A DNA stretch of 64,000 bases from Arabidopsis thaliana (Eukaryota > Streptophyta > Magnoliopsida > Brassicales > Brassicaceae): positions 8,673,151 to 8,737,150 of the forward strand of contig NC_003071.7 of NCBI RefSeq assembly GCF_000001735.4, read 5' to 3'. A program made the position numbers and the translations under genes. The notes under the pieces were generated by a model, which had not been told where the DNA came from, did no database searches, and saw only the letters and a program-made list of their open reading frames with translations. Shown here piece by piece: positions 47,714-60,898 of this stretch (its first letter is position 1; every line of letters begins with the position of its first letter).

Positions 47714-48150
47714 ATGGCAAAGGCATCTTCTACACTTGTTCTCTCAATCATCTTCCTTGTTATGTTTGCCTTAGGTATACATTTCTCTCTATTCTTGTCA
47801 TATTCCCCGCTTACCGTAGTTCCTCGATAACATTTGTCTCACGTATACATTTACATCTTAAGGTCTACACTTAGGAATTTTCAAAAGCTTTCACATATAT
47901 AGTGTCTAGGTATAACATCTCAAATGTTGTAGTTTAAATGGTTTTGTTGGATGTAGTTGAGCAAAATATGGGATGCACAGCGACTATGGGACCATGCGAA
48001 AAGGATAAAAGCTGTAGTGCCACATGCAGAGCTACGTTTGGAGATAGGGCTAATGGCTTCTGCGACTACAGTACTAGTACTAGTCCTGGTGGAGAATGTA
48101 CTTGCGTCTACCATTGTCCGCCTGTGGTGCCTCATGAATCCCATTTGTGA
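47714..48150 (+). CDS. Defensin-like (LCR/DEFL) cysteine-rich secreted peptide
   Basis: Two exons, 47714-47774 and 47957-48150; 84 aa. Exon 1 encodes a signal peptide (MAKASSTLVLSIIFLVMFAL), and the intron interrupts right after it, as is usual for plant DEFL genes. The mature part starts near VEQNMGC and has eight cysteines in the pattern C-x6-C-x5-C-x3-C-x11-C-x11-C-x-C-x3-C, compatible with four disulphides. Such peptides act outside the cell, often in reproductive tissue or defence (family knowledge); nothing here shows which. It is tail-to-tail with the RNI protein gene, 305 bases between stop codons. The likely locus is At2g20208, from memory. Confidence 0.85.
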
Positions 48151-48455
48151 TTTCTACTTTGAAATATTTTCATTTCTTCAATATATGTTGAAATTAAAAG
48201 TTGAAATATCCAAATTATGTATTAGCAATTTCTACTCATCGAGTTTTAATAAGAAATGAAATAAGACCACATCTCCTCATTCTCTATTTTAAGATTTAAA
48301 CCACTGCTCTCTGACTATTTTTTTAGGCGACGGTTTAAGATGTTTTGGGATGCTATTTCATGTGAACGTTGAACCAACCTAATGCACATACACAACCAAT
48401 GAATTCACCAGTAAACAGTTCCAGACTGAAGGATAAACCGGTATATAGGAACTAT

Positions 48456-51400
48456 CTACGGGTCATCATCGTAAGGAACATGTGAAACCGAGGATGAAGG
48501 TAAAACGAAGATGGGTTCTCCGTTGTGTTGAAATTCATGGAGTAGAGAAGAATGGTCAGCTTCGTGGCTGATGCAACTATTCCCAGTCATGTCAAGACGT
48601 TTGAGATCACCTGAACACAATCATTATGCGTTTAGTTACACACAAAAAAACAGCAAATGGCCCAAGAATCAAGCTGATCAATCCGATTCCAGAATGTTAT
48701 TACCTTTTGCAGTTCTCAGGGAATCACATAGCATGAGCAAGGCTTCAGGTGGCATAAGATTGTAGGATGCGTCGATTGAGATGAGTTTTGGTGCCAAGGG
48801 TATGAGCTTTGACAGGAATCTAGCGGTCTCTAGTCCTCCACGGTTTTTGCTATAGCGTGAAACCACAAAACAAACGTGAGGCCACTGAGGCAAAGCGATG
48901 CATTGTATACAAAAATAGAAGCTATGGATTTTGCTTTGGACCTTATATTAATACTCAGCAGCTTCTTCGACACTTTTTCAAGTTTTCTGCCTAATGCAAG
49001 AAACCCGAGAGGACCTAGTCCTATACCCATAATATTGAGCGACTCGATGGAGATTGTGAAAGAGTTTACTACAGCCTCTGCAACCTCGCTAAAGAACAAG
49101 AATAATAAGAAAACAGACAAACATCATAACGGTATAAAGTGATAAAGAGTTTGTAACTTTATGAATACCTTCCGAGGGCATTATCTGCAACAGACAGGAA
49201 CTTTAAAGGTTTCTCCAGCATCGACAGGGTATCAAGAAACTCAATAACTCCACAACATGATAGCTCACAGTTCTCCAAATTCAGATCGGCTAAACGAGAA
49301 TCCGGATTCTTTGTGAAGTAAGATATTAAGCTTCTGTACCATCCAAGAAAAGCATGTAAGAGAAATGCAACTTTCATGATTTTCTCGAAGACTACAAAAG
49401 CAGGAACTTAGACGACACACCTGATCCCACTGTCTTCAATGGGGTTCCCGCTCAGGTCAAGAGATTCCAAGCCAGGCATATGAAGTAGAGCATGTGCAAG
49501 ATTCTCTGCATCGTATCTGTCAAGTTCATTTCCCCTGAAACACATTTCTAATCCATATCACAAGGTTTCCAGGCTTAAGACTGTAAGAATTGTCTCTTTA
49601 CTAGAAAATACCTTAAGTTGAGCTTGCACAGGGACTGTAAAGACTTTCCAGATGACAGAGAACCAACAACAGATTTGCAGCTAAAAGTAGAAAGCCATCC
49701 TGAAATCTATATAGCATGTGTAGGTCAGCCATGAAATGCAAGCCATACATCAATTTGAACAGGAAGAACCACGGTGGTACCCACATTGTTTTCAGAGAGG
49801 TCAAGGGATGAAAGGTTGGAAGAAGAATCAAGAAGTGTAGAGAAAACCATCCTCGCAAAATATCTATCGAGGTTGCTATCGCCAAAATGTAAGGAATGTA
49901 AGGTCCTGAAAGAAAAAAGATGCTCACTAAAAGTAAAATGAAGAAAGAAGTACATAATAATAATATTACAACATTTATGAAGAGACTTTGATAGCCAAAT
50001 GAGCAAACATTTAACAAGACACGTTTTGGCATCAGTCCATATATATACCTCACCGACATCAGGAATGAAACGAAAGCGGAAGGCGCAGCAAGTGGATCTA
50101 TCTCAATGCTAGATGTCTTTATACAGAAACGTTGCATCCCAGTTGTGTGGATACCCTTTTCATGAAGAGAAGTGCATATTGCACTGATGGAACTCAAAGA
50201 AAGCTTGCAGTGAATAAGTTCAAGCGAAGTTAATGTTTCTCGGCTCTGAATCAAGAGCTTGCACAAGGGCTCAACCTGGAGTTCATGGAACATCAGCAAT
50301 AAAATTCCAGCTAACTAAATCTAGGAGACTAAATAGAGAAAGCGTCTTACATGCTTCTCGGATCTGATCCAACGTAGAACCAAACTTCGCAATTTACTTG
50401 TCCTCAATAACTCCTACAGTAACAAAGCCTAAAGATTATTTCTGTCCTCCCTCTAGAGGTTGAATGATTGATTCATCAACAAAGATACAAATTTGAAGTT
50501 CTAAGAGAGAGATAAACATCGAAAGCAATACAACATATCACGGCGATCAGTGGATACTGAAACAAAAATAAAACAAAGATGACTCTATTTACAAACACAG
50601 AAACACATCAAAACGTCAGAGCATAGTTTAATTACTTACAGAAGTTTCTGTAACGCATAGCACATTCAGAAGCCTCAGACACCTGCAACAGGTAAGAATG
50701 AACGCAAAGAAGCATAAGTATGTTAGAGCATTAAATCAGTCCAAACCAGATATCTCACGCACAACCAGTTATGAGCGATATAAAAGTAAGGCAAGCTGAA
50801 AGTAGTACAGTGTATCCGTATATACAAGGAAAACGTGAGGCTATGAAACGATTAATAATCAGACACACATGAAATGTTACTCAACCTAAGATATGGTCCA
50901 AAAGTTTGGAAATGAAAAGATAGTTCCTTGCAGACACAATTTTGACAAGTCATGATGTGCTCTTCATGGCAAATGTATCTCAATATGTTATCTGCAATAG
51001 AAAAATACAACAAAAAAACTGAATAATGATTATTACACAACTGAAAAAATCAAACCCAAGAATTTCATTGGAACACATACCAGATACATTAATGGAACAA
51101 ATCCGACCACTAAATGTCGGACGCAGAGCTACCTCAGCTGCTTCATCAACACAACTGTTACTCGGATAAAGATACAACTCAAAAGGAAGTTACATAAGCA
51201 ATAAAAAACAAATCATCGATCATTTCAATAGAATTGGCATACTTTTGGAGATGCTTTTCCCAGTAAAGCTGTTGCCAATCAGCTGGTGATTCCACACGGT
51301 CAACAAAATCAGGCCACCGCAGCTTAAACAACAACTTCCAAGAGCTACCAAGTACATCATTTCTGCAGATGAATTTAAGTTAAATCTTTCTCAGTCTGTC

Positions 51401-51892
51401 TTCTCAATTCGAATAACAAAACAGAAATCAAAAGAAGAATTCATCAAACCTTGCACGTTTTCTCCCAGTAATCAAGCAGCAATCATCTCCAGATTCATAA
51501 CTATCCAAGCAATGAAACGGCCTATACCAATAGAAAAATGTAAATGAAATAAGAGTTGTATCATCTTCATCCATATAATTCGTAACCCTAACTAAACCTT
51601 TCAATTTGTATTCAAAACTTAAATGAAACCAAAGAGTGTACTGACATGTTGGTCTGAAACTTCTGCAAAGCAAGAGCAGGCAAGTGAGCGACAATGCCAT
51701 CAAGTAACTCCGATGGAAGCTCGTATAAATCTGGAATTGGATTATCGCCTGGAATTACACAAAACCCAAACTCAAATTCAGCATATTTTGGAATCAAATT
51801 GGCGCAACAAAAGCTTTGTTAGAATTACTTTCTAGAAGCTGAATTTTGAGGGATTGGATGCAGAGAAACGCAAGAGAAGGAGCTTTCGTCAT
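48456..51892 (-). CDS. RNI-like leucine-rich-repeat protein with F-box-like N-terminus
   Basis: Seventeen exons on the minus strand: 51892-51829, 51748-51646, 51521-51450, 51362-51243, 51154-51081, 50991-50886, 50682-50640, 50556-50518, 50413-50351, 50275-50049, 49905-49785, 49706-49612, 49534-49421, 49333-49169, 49088-48942, 48849-48704 and 48610-48456; 617 aa with all phases closing. Residues about 30-50 (LYELPSELLDGIVAHLPALA) look like the start of an F-box or elongin-A-like helix. A Cys-rich segment follows. From about 190 on there are RNI-type repeats (LTSLELIHCKLS, LSSLDLSENN, LESLDLSGNPIEDSGI, LADLNLENCELS). I recall the locus as At2g20210 and know of no function. It could be a substrate receptor or a scaffold; only the repeat class is sure. 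No signal peptide or membrane segment. Confidence 0.88.
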
Positions 51893-52611
51893 CCAAACAA
51901 AGAGAAGAGAGTGCCAATCGCAACGCAACCAAAACTTCCCGCTGCAGCTGCTCTCGGCTCGCTGTTTCTTTCTTCCAAAGAGGGAAGAGCAAATAATTCG
52001 TTATGAGGTCTCTTTCATAATGGGCCGCTTAGTATGGCCCAATTCATAATTATTCATAGATAATTAAATCTTTTTGTGACCAGTAAAAAAACAATTAAAG
52101 TTTTAAAAACTTTGTTTAAAAAAACATATTTTCATGAGTAGTGTAAATTATTTTAAAAAGAAATGGAATTATAAGGAAATTTTAATCAACAATAATTTTA
52201 TAATGGAATTTAAATGTTTTTTTTATATAAAAAAAAACTAATTGTGAGCATTGCCATCCAAAAATAAATGGTAAATTTATTTGTAATTAAAAATAGAAGA
52301 AATATCAGGATCATATAAATCATTAAACACATGCAGCCAAAAACATAATAAGTGTACAAATAAAATTTTAAAACAGTTCCAAAAAGCATCAGATAAGAGC
52401 GAAACAAATTACAAAATTGAATTACACAATAATGTCCTCTAAGCGACGACTACCGGTGAAATATTTTATAAGAAAACAAAAACAATAATTAACAAACAAA
52501 GGCGACACCTTTAGATTCGACAAGACGACCATTTTAGAAAAAGCTTCTCAAATTCTCTCCTTATCCCCAAAAATTCAAACTTTTTTCTCTTTGGAAAATT
52601 CTGAGGCAAAA
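51893..52611. other. Divergent promoter region, RNI protein and TET18
   Basis: Contains TGGGCC at 52021-52026 and its inverse GGCCCA at 52036-52041, a pair of site II elements about 130-150 bases upstream of the RNI gene ATG. The rest is AT-rich. No gene. Confidence 0.6.
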
Positions 52612-54238
52612 ATGCGGCGTAATTGCTGCCATGTTTCATTTGCTTCAACCCTCAAGATCCTTAATTTTGTCCAAGCTTTCATTGGTGTTTCGATCATTAT
52701 CTACTCCATATGGATGCTCCATGAATACAGCCGTCACCTTCCCGTGGACCCGCCTCCGTCAGCTTCATCAAGCTCCGGAACCGAGATCGCTACTAGTGTA
52801 TCTGAGCCCTTGAAGAATCCTATTGATTTTGTGGCGAGTATCATTCTCGGGTCTAATGGTGGTGATCATGGGTTTAACCTACGCTCGTTGGACCTTCCTG
52901 CTCCATGGTAAAGATTCCGATTTTAGAGATTCCTCTTTATTCACTTACTTAGTTTCCAATTCTAGGGTTCTGCTTACAAGTTTCCAAATTTTAGAGTTTT
53001 AGTTAGATTCGTGTTTAATTCAGCTGGACATAGTTTCTATAAATGGAGCTCAAGCTTGGGATAAACGTGGGTTTTGTTTCTGGGGGGATTACTTGTAGTT
53101 CTTCAATTTGATAGTTCACCTCAAGCTTGGTCTCTTACTTCTTCTCCATTATTCATCAAGTAGCTAAAGAAAAGGGCAAGCTTTAAATGTTTGAAGATGA
53201 CTGGTTTCAATTCAGCTGAAAGGACTTTTGCTAGATTTATCATGTTTGCAACCGAACGCTCATCTGTTTTGTTGATTCGGTTTTTGTCATGCTTGTTTAT
53301 GCAGGTTCATCTACTCTTTCATGGCGGTTGGTATATTGGTCTGCATTGTTACCTTCATTGGTTTCATAGCAGCTGAAGCAATCAATGGCTGTTGCTTGTG
53401 TTTTGTATCCTTTATACAGAGACCTTTCTCCAATTTTTCTATCTTTGTTAATAGATCGAGTTTATTAACCTTCATGAGAGTTATTGGAATGGGTTTGTTG
53501 CGGTTTTTCCCTTGACAGTTTTAAAGTACTCTATTCTCAAAACTCTGCTCATTCTACTTGAAGCTGCACTTGTTGCATACATCGCTATTGACCGTCACTG
53601 GGAAAAGGTGAGATCTTTCTTATGCTCGAATCTTGTTTCTTGTTTCTTGTTTCCTTGACTTGTTTGTAACAGTTTAACATCTGTGTTCTGTAGGATCTTC
53701 CGTATGATCCAACTGGAGAACTTAGTAGTCTTAGGGCTTTCATTGAAGAAAACATCGATATATGCAAATGGGTGGGGATTGCTGTGGTAGCAGTCCAGGT
53801 AATTCAATTCAGTCTTTATAAAATTTGAGAATTGTCATGATATATATATTCTCTCTAGAGAGTTTAAAGAGAAGACATGAATATTTCTTGTGTCTTTCAG
53901 CTACTGTCATTGCTACTAGCCATGGTTCTCAGAGCGATGGTTTCAACCCCGAAACCCGAACTTGACGAAGAGGAAGATGATGAGAACCCAAGGAGTAGAA
54001 CTTGGGACCCACTTCTTGGTCCGCAAGGAAACCAAGCGCCTGCTGGCTCAAGCAAGATTGAAAACTGGAGCTCCCGAATCAGAGAAAAGGTAATGCTGAT
54101 CATTTTTTCAGTTTCTTGATACTTTACGGATTGGATAATGCTTTGTGAATCTGCTGATGATAAAAACTGTTTCGTTTTGAAAATTTCCTTTTGCAGTATG
54201 GTTTGAACCAGAGTCCACCGGTGAACCCGAAAGGTTGA
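52612..54238 (+). CDS. TET18: Tetraspanin 18, TOM2A-like (TET18)
   Basis: Six exons: 52612-52907, 53305-53404, 53527-53607, 53694-53798, 53901-54089 and 54197-54238; 270 aa. Four membrane segments: about 15-37 ([20 protein letters not shown]), 100-124 ([20 protein letters not shown]), 134-156 ([18 protein letters not shown]) and 186-210 ([20 protein letters not shown]). The GCCLCF after TM2 resembles the plant tetraspanin GCC signature. The longer loop lies between TM1 and TM2, and the C-terminal tail is acidic and hydrophilic. The TOM2A group consists of tonoplast/endomembrane tetraspanins, and the founding member supports tobamovirus multiplication by partnering TOM1 (known). Whether this member does so is not visible. 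The exon 3 acceptor was placed at 53526 because using the AG at 53517-53518 would introduce a stop. Confidence 0.95.
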
Positions 54239-54627
54239 TGAAGCCAAATAATCATGTTTCTAAAACTGCATGTGTCCATATGGTCTCTGTGAAGCTCTCT
54301 TTCTCTATGTTTTGCTCTTTGCAACTTCTCGAGTGTGCATAAACATTTACTCAAAACAGTGCTGTATTGTGTTTACACAAACGGCATAAGCATCTTCGTT
54401 TGTGTGTTTGCTTGTACAAACAATCCTGTGAACAGTTTGAAGTTAGCATTTCCACTATAACGTTTCGATTCAATTTATAATGAAGAAAACAAAACTAAAA
54501 ATTGAATTGGACATCATAAACAGATTAATGTAAAATGTATATGTAGGTTAAACTCTTTCTTAGATTATATCATCTATATATGTTTCATTATTACAAAAGC
54601 TTATATTAACGTATATACGTTGTTTCA
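54239..54627. other. Convergent 3' ends of TET18 and TRM17
   Basis: AT-rich 3' UTR sequence from both sides. No gene is seen. Confidence 0.6.
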
Positions 54628-56936
54628 TCAGATAAGATCGAAGACTGCTTCTTCAACAAGCTCTTGCAGCAATATCACTTCAATTTCAATCCCCAAATTG
54701 TTCATTTCGACTTGTAGACCATAACTCCACATTTTCCCAGCAACCTCGTCATTAACCGCCCATTCCTGTAACTCTGTCCAAACATGCTCCAACATGTTAA
54801 ATCCCTTGGTCAAGCCGGTGTGCGCAAGTGTTGATGTTGTCTCTGTTATGATGGCATTAACACAGTCAAAAACGAGTTTGCGGTTTGATCTCTGTTTTCT
54901 GCGTTTGATGAGTTCCTTGTTGGCAAATTTGTCTCTCAATGATGGGTCTAATGGGCTCTCCAGTGAGTGCCAACGGGTCATAAGCGAGTCACTACCGCTG
55001 AAACCAGACGCTGTTAAGAGCGTTTTGATGAAGCCATACCAGTCTTCATCTTCCTCGATTCCCATTGCGGGTTTACTAGTGTCTGTGTATGACTCATCCT
55101 CCCATGCGAGAATCCGAGCGATTGTTCCGATAGGAGGTGATTTGTCAATCAGATTAGATTTCAGAGACATTTCTTCTCCTGTGGGATGTGACAGTACCAA
55201 AGTCTTACAATTGGTAAAACTCTTAGCATGTTTAACACCAGAGAGATAAAACTAACCTTGAGTGGTCTTTGGCTTTACTGACCCCGAACATTCCTCTTCG
55301 AAAGCCGGCTGTAAAACCGAAACTGGACTCGGCTGGTCCTGGTTTTCATTTTCCACATCACCCTGCAAACAAATCAATGGCCAAAGATTAAACCAAGAAC
55401 GGTTTCCGAGCATCTTCTGAAATTCACAACTAGTTTTGGATTGTGATTTACCTCGCTTGTAAAAATACGTTGTTCTTGGAATGCATCACGGTGTATAGCC
55501 AATTGAGACGGTGCAAATGTCTTGTCCTTGTTTGATTTTTTATTCCGGAAGAAGAACAAGCTTGAAACTTTCCATGATGACTTTAAGCTTCTTGACTCCG
55601 TAAGCTCTTGGGGAGCTTGCGCTTTTGAAGTTCCACCATTGAGCCTAATCTCAGGGACTGATCTTGACCTTTCAAGGATATTCAGAGAATCACTTGTGCT
55701 TTCTACTTGATCTAGACCACTGCCTATGCATGAGATTGATCGTCTCGTTTCTTGTTTCACTTTGTTGGTCTCTTCACTGGATCCGGTAGGTACTTTCGTC
55801 TCTGAAAGTGCAAGTACTTCGCCTAAGGCCGTTGAAACCTTGGGGAAGTTTTTTGGTTGCTGTGTGTCTCCGTTTAGTGACATCATTGCCCATCTCTCAG
55901 AAAGCCGTTTCTTTGCCTCTCTGTAGACAGATGAGTCTGGAGAAAACGAGACTCGGCTCAACGAAGACGAAGAAAAAGGACTCTCAAACTTGTTTGCACA
56001 GTCCCATGAATGCCTAGAGGATGGTGACATGATCTCAGAGTTGGTAATATTTCCCACTAGATATTCGTAATTTGACCTGTTTAACGAACAATCATCACCC
56101 ATATAGCCATTGGACAAGACGGAAGAAGAAGAAGAAGAAAGGGTCTCGTTCCTGCAATGACCCTCCACAGTTTCACGTATTTGACGTGTAATTTCCTTTG
56201 CCACTTCTCTGGTCTCAGCATCTCCAGCCTCATCAAAATAAGGAGGTGATGAAGCAATAGCCTTTATATCTAGAGACTTTCCAGGACTAGGCTTCAAAAC
56301 AACTATCCGAGTTGGCTGCACAGCATCGATCCATCCAGTTTCCTGATTCAAAGAAGCTGGTTTCTTACTATCTTCAGCCAAACATTTCTGAACACCAACA
56401 GCCTTTGAAGGTCTCAATACCGTAATGCGCTTAGCATCTGGATGAGGAGGAACTGGTTGAAAGTCAGAAAGATGCTGTGGAAACAAAGAATTTGATTCCT
56501 GGAGAAACTTAACGAACAAATCTTTGTTAGAACTTAAAACTTGGAGTGCTTCTTGTAACTCACTGGACCTATGAAGCCTATCATCTGTTACCAAGTGTTT
56601 AGCTTCCATGAACTTTCGACGAACAAGATCCATCTGTTTATCACTCATACTTGCTTTACTTGAAAGGTTGCTCGCCTTTTGATCCCAGGTTTCATCTTCT
56701 CTATGATGCTTACCAGCTTCCTTACTACCAACACAAGTCAACGAACAACGTGAAGAGCTTTTGGATCTGCTCCTTGGTGCAGAAGTCTCTAGACCCATTA
56801 GTTTAGCAACTACATTGTTAGAACTCTGTCTATCTTCAACAACATCTTTCGACATTTCTCGAGCAATGAGCTTTTTCATAGATTCAGTACTTGTCTCTTT
56901 CGATTTGCTAAAAACACCTGGCCTCAAATCAGGCAT
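54628..56936 (-). CDS. TRM17: TON1 RECRUITING MOTIF protein 17 (TRM17)
   Basis: Three exons on the minus strand: 56936-55452, 55362-55257 and 55178-54628; 713 aa. The N-terminal VVAKLMGLE motif (residues 42-50) is the DUF3741 hallmark of the LONGIFOLIA/TRM superfamily. A long Ser-rich, probably disordered middle follows. The C-terminal DUF4378 (about 540-710) contains ARILAWED, WYGFIKTLLTASGFSG and KLVFDCVNAIITE, and ends with a Leu/Glu-rich helix up to FDLI. TRM proteins bring TON1 and PP2A subunits to cortical microtubules and shape cells (known for several members). The number 17 is from memory of this locus (At2g20240). The start is the first Met of a long open exon, and MPDLRPGVFSK matches family N-termini. 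Confidence 0.92.
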
Positions 56937-59900
56937 AACAACCTCAATGAAAAGCTTCTTCTCAATTCAGCTACAGCATCAGATCCACTCTCACTGATTC
57001 TGCATTTTCGAAAACCATGAAATTGAACAATGAGCTCGTGAATGGGTAACGAATCTTGCTAAATATATGTAACGAAGCAAATTGACAAAAAAAATAAGCT
57101 TATTTGGAGATAAATAGAACAGAGATCAGATTCCGGCAACGAGGAAAACGGAAAAAGTATCGGAAAATGAGATCGGAGCTATAAGTCAGACATTTTCTAC
57201 TTTACTCAGTGAGAAAGAGCAAGAGATAGAGAGAGACAACTTACTCTGTTAGTAGGTAGCTAGATTTAGAAACATTGTCAAGCTCTGACGTCGTCGGAGA
57301 AATAGCTTTGGCCGGAGAAGATTTATGTGAATCTAACAGGAAGAGCTTTTTAAGGGGATGACGTCGTCTTCTGATACCAAAAGGGCTTTTTTATTAATAG
57401 AGGGAAAAAACTGCAAATGACTAATATTTTTATATATATCACACAAAAAAAATGTTTAGTAAAATCTTTCTTTTCATTAAAGTTTGTAAATGAGCTAATG
57501 ATGGACAAAATTATATCATATATAATCATATATGGTTGAAGTACATTACTTTTCCTGTTGCCATATTTCATGGTTTGTCTCAACTTGAAGATGGAATTAG
57601 GATTTAGGAAGTGAATGCATTTCACCAAAATTTGATATGATCACATAACCTTATTTTTTTTACGTATTCCACTTTCATTACTGCAATTATAAATTTATAA
57701 TTCTTCTTTACTCTCTTTTTCTCAACCATTCTATCAATAGATTTAACCACTTTTTTTTAACTAAATCGATTAAATTATGTCTATAATAAACTGTATTTTC
57801 TGCACCAAAAAAAAAATAATTAAAAAAAAATCCACGAGATAAACTGTATTATGTTAACGATTAACATATCAACCATTAATATTTATTGTTAAGTTGCGGG
57901 AAATAAATAAAACTGTGTAGTTGGTTGAAACTGTATTAACAATGAAAATAAGGAAAAAGTTTCAAATATTTGATTTTCTGTTACAACTTACAAGCTAAAA
58001 ATAGATTTATATGGCATTATATGAAATATCACAGTTGCTAATAAATGATCCAAGAATCGATAATACAATAGCATGTTATATGTTTTATCATATATATGCA
58101 AGCAAGTATAAAAGAATAATGATCATCTACTCTAATATGTAATTTCATATACCCAATAGAATTGGGACCAGGAATATCTTAAATGGACCAACTAACTTAT
58201 TCTCTTAGTGTCTTTTTTTCTTGTCCAAATGAAACCTTCCAAAAAACTAACCACATTGAGATAATGAGATGCAATATTTTAAATTGTTTGTTTTGACATT
58301 TAGTAACCGAGCATTTCTACAAGTTTTAGAGTAACTAGGCCAACACAACCTACAGATTTATTCGTCCATAATTTGTGAGTTATAATAATTTATATCGATT
58401 GAACTGATAAACAATTTTTGATTTTTTTTCTAATTATTATTTTGATGTATTTCTCTAATTCTCGAGTAAATGATTCACTCTATTTTTGTTTTTTTTGTAA
58501 GTTTTAATTATATTATTTAACACTTATTTACAAATACTTATCGTAAAAATATATGTTTTTAACTTTAAAGTATTTTTAAGTAAACGAAAAGTAGTGTTGA
58601 TTTAATATCTTATATTTTGCTTAAAATAGATCTTATATTCAACTAATATTTATTGTCACTAATCCTATATATATTATAGTATATGAAAACATGAAATAAA
58701 TTCTAATATCATATTATTTAATTTTTTTATACTTTAAAAAATCAAAAATTTAATAAATATTCCATTGATTTTATGTTTATACAACTTATTAAACCAAATT
58801 TAAACAAGTTAATTTATATATGAGTTTGATATACTTTGTAACTAATTACATTGAAACTATTTAATTAATAAGTTAAAACATATCAAATTATTATATAAGC
58901 AGTAATTAATGCATGATTTAAATTCATAATTAAATTAAACTAAATAATAATAAATATAATATGTTGATGCGATAATTTGCACCCAATGATCAAAATTTAG
59001 GAAAACCAATTAAGTAAAGAATAAGTTTTTTTGGTCCAAAAGGACAAGAGTGAGTTTTGAGCATTTTGGATAATTTTATCCTTTTCATTAAATTGTCTCA
59101 CCTATATATAATTATAACTAATATGTTTGTAAACACATCTCAGTTGTCTATAATTGATATGCTAGACTCCGTTTTTAATATGTTTGGTTGGATGTCCAAA
59201 TTCCATTTAATTATAATTCCGTTCATAAAGATGATTTTCTTAGAAAAGAAAGAATGTATGGTTGATTTGTTTTTTTATAAGAAAATTACATTGTGGTTCT
59301 ACTATTGTACTTTAATTAGTACTTATCTAGTAATTGGGTTAGTGTACTAGTTACAGTCTTACAGACAAATAGGTTCACAATAATAGTAGTAGTTTAAACA
59401 TGTTAACATACCAATATTGCTTATGCATGCCATAAAATACGATGTCATGTCATATCTACAATTTTTTTTAATGAATATCCTATCTAGTATCTACAAACAC
59501 TTTAAAGGGTGAAAACATTCCGAAAAGAAAACTTTTTCCAATTGTTAGTTTGTATCAATGTAGACAACGTGGATACATCTCCACGCTTCAATTCTCGTTT
59601 CTCTGGTTAGACTTTCACATCATGAACCGGCTTTTATAACCCAAACGGCCATCAAACTTTCAACTATTCAACCAGTTCTTAGAATTTCGGTTCCGTTGCA
59701 TTAAGTACAAGCTAACTTTTTTGACCCAATTTTGTGTCCCTCTAGTGAAAAACTAAATGTTAGTTTTTGGTTATAGATGTTTGTATTTATGAAAATTAAG
59801 AGTATATAACTATAAGAAATAAATACTAACTAACTAATTTGGGCCAGGAAGATGTCAGCAAAAGAGAAGATGGTAATAGTGTGGTACATTCACACGAAGT

Positions 59901-60898
59901 TGGGTTAAGGGAGACTAGCTGTTCTTGCTGTACTTTTTTTCTTTTTTTCTTTTTTTCACAACTATTCTTCTCTTATTAAAGATTGTTGTGACAAAATTAT
60001 AAACATTAAAATATCGTTTCAAGTGTCTTGGATCAGTTTTGCAACAGCAAGAAACATATTAAACTGGAGAATTTTATGTTGCAGAGGCTTTAGAAGTTTT
60101 ATTTTAGGAATCCGAAGCTTCTTGTTTGTGAATATGCATTGTGATCATCTTAATCTAAAGAATTTTTGTCAAATTGTGTAAGCCAAGTAAATATTGTCTC
60201 ATAAATTAGTCCTTTCGAAAAATCACTTCCGGATACAACTTTAAACACTACAATTTTTCAGCTGACCATACACACAAAAGAATTCATAATTACAAAATTT
60301 ATTGGGGAGAGACTCAAAGTAATGATAATTGATGTGAAATAAAGTACCATCAAATTAATATGATTAGGGGGAAGCAATTATGAAAGAACCAACCATATAT
60401 ATCTGCATTTACATATTACATTCCTTCCATTATTCATTTTTTTTTTAAATTCCACCTTTCTCAATCTGGTTAGTGATTTTTTTTTTAAATGAGTTCCAAC
60501 TACTTTGGTAGTTGAGAAGAGTCTAAGAGGTTCATCAAAAAACAGAGAACAGAAACAAAGAAATCGTCAAGAATGGTGACCAATTACTAATGTCCCCATG
60601 AATAACTTTGGTATAAAGATTCTTTTAACATCTCAACCATATAATCAGTCTATGTCGGTTTGAATCATATCATTCATCTATCTTCTTCAATCAATTCATC
60701 AGTAATGTAGTTCGGACAAGATCTAAAATCATCGATACCTATGTCTTCTAACATAAATGTGTTACTTAAAGGAATGCAGAACAACGACATGCCACACAAT
60801 CTTCAAAAATCAGTGTGAGTAAGTAAGAGTGATGCTGACCTGTGGCAACCAATCGGTTCGAGTAGTTCTTCTTTTGCTGCCTTAAGCTCATAGCCATT
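56937..60898. other. Intergenic region, TRM17 upstream to unnamed gene 3' end
   Basis: The first 400 bases are the leader and promoter of TRM17. From 57.4 to 60.7 kb the DNA is very AT-rich, with stops in all frames. A 97-codon frame at 59057-59350 has Ile/Phe/Leu/Lys-rich composition expected of AT-rich DNA and no motif. The last 150-200 bases are probably the 3' UTR of the minus-strand gene. Confidence 0.6.

Noticed and set aside
59057..59350. 97-codon plus-strand ORF in AT-rich DNA
   Set aside because: Its composition (Ile, Phe, Leu, Lys, Tyr) is what random AT-rich DNA gives. No motif, no splice partner and no similarity to a known protein.
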